Below, piece by piece: positions 60,476 through 64,000 of a DNA stretch of 64,000 nucleotides. The stretch spans positions 434,001 through 498,000 of the forward strand of contig LSAX01000009.1 of assembly GCA_001557505.1 (NCBI GenBank), in the 5' to 3' direction. The translations under genes were made by a program, and so were the position numbers. Position 1 is the stretch's first letter. Each line of letters begins with the position of its first letter. Origin of the DNA: Reticulascus tulasneorum. Its lineage: Eukaryota; Ascomycota; Sordariomycetes; Glomerellales; Reticulascaceae. The notes under the pieces are model-generated. The model was not told the DNA's origin and ran no database searches. It worked only from the letters and a program-made list of their open reading frames with translations.

Positions 60476-63400
60476 TGTCTCTTGTAAACGTTGAAGGGGG
60501 GGATTCAAGTCGGAACAAAGTGGCTTACTCTCTCCTGGGGGGGAGGGGGGCTATCATGAAGAGGTACACGATGTACACGCCCTCTTGTGTACGTACCCAT
60601 ATGCAGCCCAGGTGCGAGTTGTGCGATTCCCTACTCCTTCATTGGACTTCTATGGCTGTTTGGTAGAGGAGTGAGGCGTTGAAATGGTTGCGTCAGTGTA
60701 AGTGTGCATCTCGGATGGCTTCTAACGTAGAAGGGCGTTCTGGTTCTAAGAACCCCCCCTGGCAGATCTTCTACAATAGGCAAACTCGAACATGGCCGCC
60801 TTCCAAGAGCGGGAAACAAACATCTCTCGAAAGAGGAATCAGTTCAAGTGTTTTCTGTAAAAGTCGTACGAGTTTGCACATCCTCTCTCCAGATGATCGA
60901 TGGCAGATGTGCCCACCATCGAACGTTGGAGCCACCCGCTCTCGATCCATCCTGTCTTCATGCTCGGGTTTCTTCACTCCACCTCAGACCCTGTCCATGT
61001 CAGGACCAGTGCTTGCCAGAACCCACTGCCTCTCCACTGCCTCCACTCCATCTCCTCCCTCTTCGTCGGCACGGAGCGGAAGGGGCTTCGTCACACTTCC
61101 TCTCGTAGGTCACGTCGGGGAACCTTCAAATGAATAGGCAGTACTATCAGATCCCATCTTGGTCACACAAGAGAGATGTGAGCCAAACGAATAAAGCGGC
61201 GTTAGGGGAGGGGGGGTATCCTGTCGCATGGTCTTGCACCCCTTGCGAATCAAGGCCTGTCGTTTCCAATGCACTAAGCGTTCCAGCGACTCAGGCGCCC
61301 CGCTGATTGGCCCCACACGCCACGGCTCTTGCACCGAGGCCCCTACGACGTTAGTTACATGAAGCTGCACAAGTACCTGACCCTGTACTTCGGGTAAAGT
61401 ACATGGTATGGCCCTGCTGGCAGTGGGGTGGCTGATGCTTTCCCAGCAAAAAGAAAGGTTGGCCCAAGTTGGCCAACGGCCAGCCAAGGGCGCGTAAAGA
61501 CAGACTAACGCCGCCTATCACATCTCCCACGCTCGCGGGCTTTGCTGCCAACTAGCCCTTACGATCCGGCCGCCGTTGGGATGGATGAGGAGCAAGCCCT
61601 CTTTTTGGCTTGCTTAAACCTTCTCAACTGCGAAGCCAGCCCAACATGAAGCCCGCTAGGCGACTGCCCCGTCAGTGGATGTTGGATCCTGATTAAGCGC
61701 CCGCGTCGTGATAACTTCAAGCGGGCGAGGTGACCAGAATGTCGGCCCCATCCTTCCCATCACCGTACATAATCTAACCGACGTGATGAGAGGAATGCAC
61801 ATATATCGATTTTGTGCATCGACGGACTAAGCAGCAGCGAATCGAAGCAGTAGATGCCATCATCCCCACGGGCGGATAGATTGATATCACTCTACCTGAG
61901 CGATGCACCGTGCTCTTTGGTACATACAGGTGTGCGACACATGTGATATATTATGTAGCATGGTGTCATGTAGAGTCATGTACGCCATCTGCAGCGTCGT
62001 ACACACTTGGGACAGATGTCGTATATCCGCTGCGTGGTGGTAGCAGTCTTGATTGCTTGATTGAGCGACTGGAGCGCCAATATTGGCAACCCGTCAGCAT
62101 TCGCTCATACTCTGTGACCCGCGCCTTTGGTGGTTCCTGCATTGGGTCGCTGTCGTGTGAACCCACCTTATGGCATCTTTGGGAAACCCGGGAGAAGTGG
62201 GAAGCGAAATGGCCATGTTGCCATGTGACGAGCGATTCCGGCGCAGGATTGGTGACAGACCCTCAAGAATGTCACTGTGATAGTTACTAGCAGCGAGTGG
62301 CTTATCCCCCCCGGATGGCGGATGGGTCTCAACCTGAATGTCCAGCGTCCTATCTGCCAACTTCGTCATTCCTTATCTCAGGCGCGGGAGCAATTTGGTC
62401 TAGGATTTTGTGACCATCTCCTGAGCCGCAGCATCGCCAACGTCGAGGATGTTGGGGTATGACACACTGGAGACTTCAACTCAGCCACAGCTCGAAGTCC
62501 CCCTCGAGCTCCGAGGACTCGTCACCCAACTAACCCAGGAAAATAAGGTAAGCCCAGACAACACGGGGTGTGACGTTGGAGGGGACAGGCCATCATATCC
62601 CATGACCTTGTTCATCCTGTCTTCATAGGCAGCCACGGCAGGCTCAAAAGCAAAATAACCCTTACCTAGTAGTGTACGGCGTGGTAATACTCATGTTCGT
62701 CGTGTGTACATAGTGCGCTAGAAACCCAAGACGATGGCTGGCGATTTGGGCTTTGCCACATTGAGATCGAGATTGGCGGGACTTCCCCTACCAACTTTAA
62801 TGATCCCTGGCGGCGGGAGTCTCGAAGGGCCATGCGAAACTCGCTTGCCCTTCAGCCTGTTTCTGAAAGTTCCTGTGCTGAACGCTGCCCCACCACACAA
62901 GAGATCCGCACTTCATCTTGCCCTAACTGGACTGGGACGGGATCCTCAGGAACGAGCCCTCTGTTCCCTGTCTCTTTCATGGAGGCTGTATTCGCTGGGC
63001 CACTCGAGGGTTGCAACGCATGAATGAAGACGTCAACTCGAGGAACACAAGTTTTGTTTTATCCTCGCAGCTCCCGGCGGAAATCTCAGTTCGAAAGTTC
63101 TTCGTTGCCCTCTGCCCGTCCCCCGCCAGAATATGGTCGGGGGATCACCGTCTTCCCCCCCGAAGGATTTCGAGTGCAGGAGGATTTAAACTACCCGTAA
63201 ACATAATCTGTACCTAGCCAGGGCACAGTCGAAACTAGAGACGCAGTATGTGATCTGGAGCAGTCAGCACGCAAACAGTAGCGTCGAAGGAGGCGCAAAA
63301 CTTTAAACTGCTGTCAAACCTGACTTGCAGTAGCAGCGACATGGACTCAGATCTGCTCTGTACAGATTATCTAGCCGGCATCTAGGATAGCCTCAAACAG

Positions 63401-64000
63401 CCCTCGGCCACTCCCACACTCACACCCCTCCTCCTGTGCCCCTTTCCAGCCGGTCGACCTGCCGCGTTGGTAGCAAAACCAGGGCAGATCCCCCGAAGAA
63501 AAAATTAAAGTCACGGCACATACCCCTGCTCGCATCGGCATTTTCGTATTCATCTCGTCTCATCTTTCAACCTGTCACTCAAACTCAACATGCCTCCTTT
63601 TCCGGTGTTCGACGGGTGGGACACGCAGCAAGTCGTGTTGTTTCTTCTGACACGATCTGCGTCAAACCGGTGCCTGAGCAGCGACTCGACCTTCTCCACG
63701 AGCTTCGATGCGAGCTTCATGATCCCCCCGTCCCGTGCCATTACTTGGAGCTGAGTAAAGCTCGGCAGAAACTTAAAAGACTTCCGTGAAAGCTTGGCAT
63801 GTTGAGTAACTCGAGGCTTCCGGATTCAGATTGCCACGATGCCGCCCGTGTTGTCTACGGTGTATGAAGATGAGGTAGATTCCCAGACTCGGAACAATCG
63901 ACCAACAAGCAAGACAGGGAGCGGGAAGGCTTGCAGATTGAGGATGTCTGCATACGCCTCAATCTCGTCTTAGGTCTGTACCAAGCAAAGACAGTGAGCC

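Larger units (their letters stand above)
59176..64000. other. Gene-free right end of about 4.8 kb
   Basis: The first kilobase is presumably NoxR promoter. Low-complexity tracts include AGAGC repeats at 59922-59946 and a CT run at 60456-60475. Many open frames of 60-170 codons occur on both strands, but none has family motifs or a clear promoter plus splice pattern. A gene entering from the right edge cannot be excluded. Confidence 0.45.

Noticed and set aside
60679..61137. 152-codon plus-strand frame at the right end
   Set aside because: Overlaps equally open frames in two other frames and on the minus strand. The Ser/Pro/Arg-rich composition is what GC-moderate non-coding DNA gives.

Overview
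The window comes from a filamentous ascomycete (Pezizomycotina). The genes carry short introns of 46-109 bp with GTRNGY-like donors and CTNAC-type branch sites. The gene content is also typical of this group: a p67phox-like NoxR, a HET-domain protein, a LysM secreted protein beside a subgroup-C chitinase, a Tea4/Bud14 polarity protein, and the large NAD-dependent glutamate dehydrogenase. I cannot place it to genus. Exon boundaries below were worked out by hand from frame and splice signals; none is confirmed by transcripts.

Layout. 0-5.6 kb: an NAD(P)-dependent ketoreductase, then an AT-richer stretch with a weakly supported minus-strand gene. 5.8-7.8 kb (-): serine palmitoyltransferase subunit LCB2. 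7.8-11 kb: gene-free, with homopolymer and microsatellite runs. 11.0-13.4 kb (+): acetoacetyl-CoA synthetase. 14.1-17.6 kb (-): Tea4/Bud14-type SH3 protein. 17.6-21.1 kb: gene-free. 21.1-24.4 kb (-): NAD-GDH. 24.4-29.3 kb: gene-free apart from the GDH leader. 29.3-30.8 kb (+): kynureninase. 31.5-33.9 kb (+): secreted GH78 alpha-L-rhamnosidase, followed by a decayed fragment of a second copy.

34.5-43.9 kb is the most distinctive block. A secreted LysM-repeat protein (-) and a very large gene (+) are transcribed divergently from a shared 1.1 kb region. The large gene splices through 11 exons into one open frame of about 2131 residues. It joins a LysM/chitin-binding/GH18 chitinase of the killer-toxin-like type to a subtilisin-family (S8) protease domain with Asp, His, Asn and Ser all present, then an Asp-Pro-rich spacer and a C-terminal module.

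44.5-64 kb: an F-box-like protein; a 41-codon gene with a well-formed promoter and a 5' leader intron; ribosomal protein eL32 (-); a class I DnaJ protein (-); a HET-domain membrane-associated protein (-); mitochondrial glutamyl-tRNA synthetase (+); NoxR (-); and about 4.8 kb at the right end in which I see no convincing gene.

Most genes are single housekeeping or metabolic loci and do not form a cluster. The functional grouping I would defend is the LysM protein with the chitinase-subtilase, both directed at chitin or cell walls outside the cell, with the GH78 enzyme as a secreted neighbour acting on plant or microbial polysaccharide.
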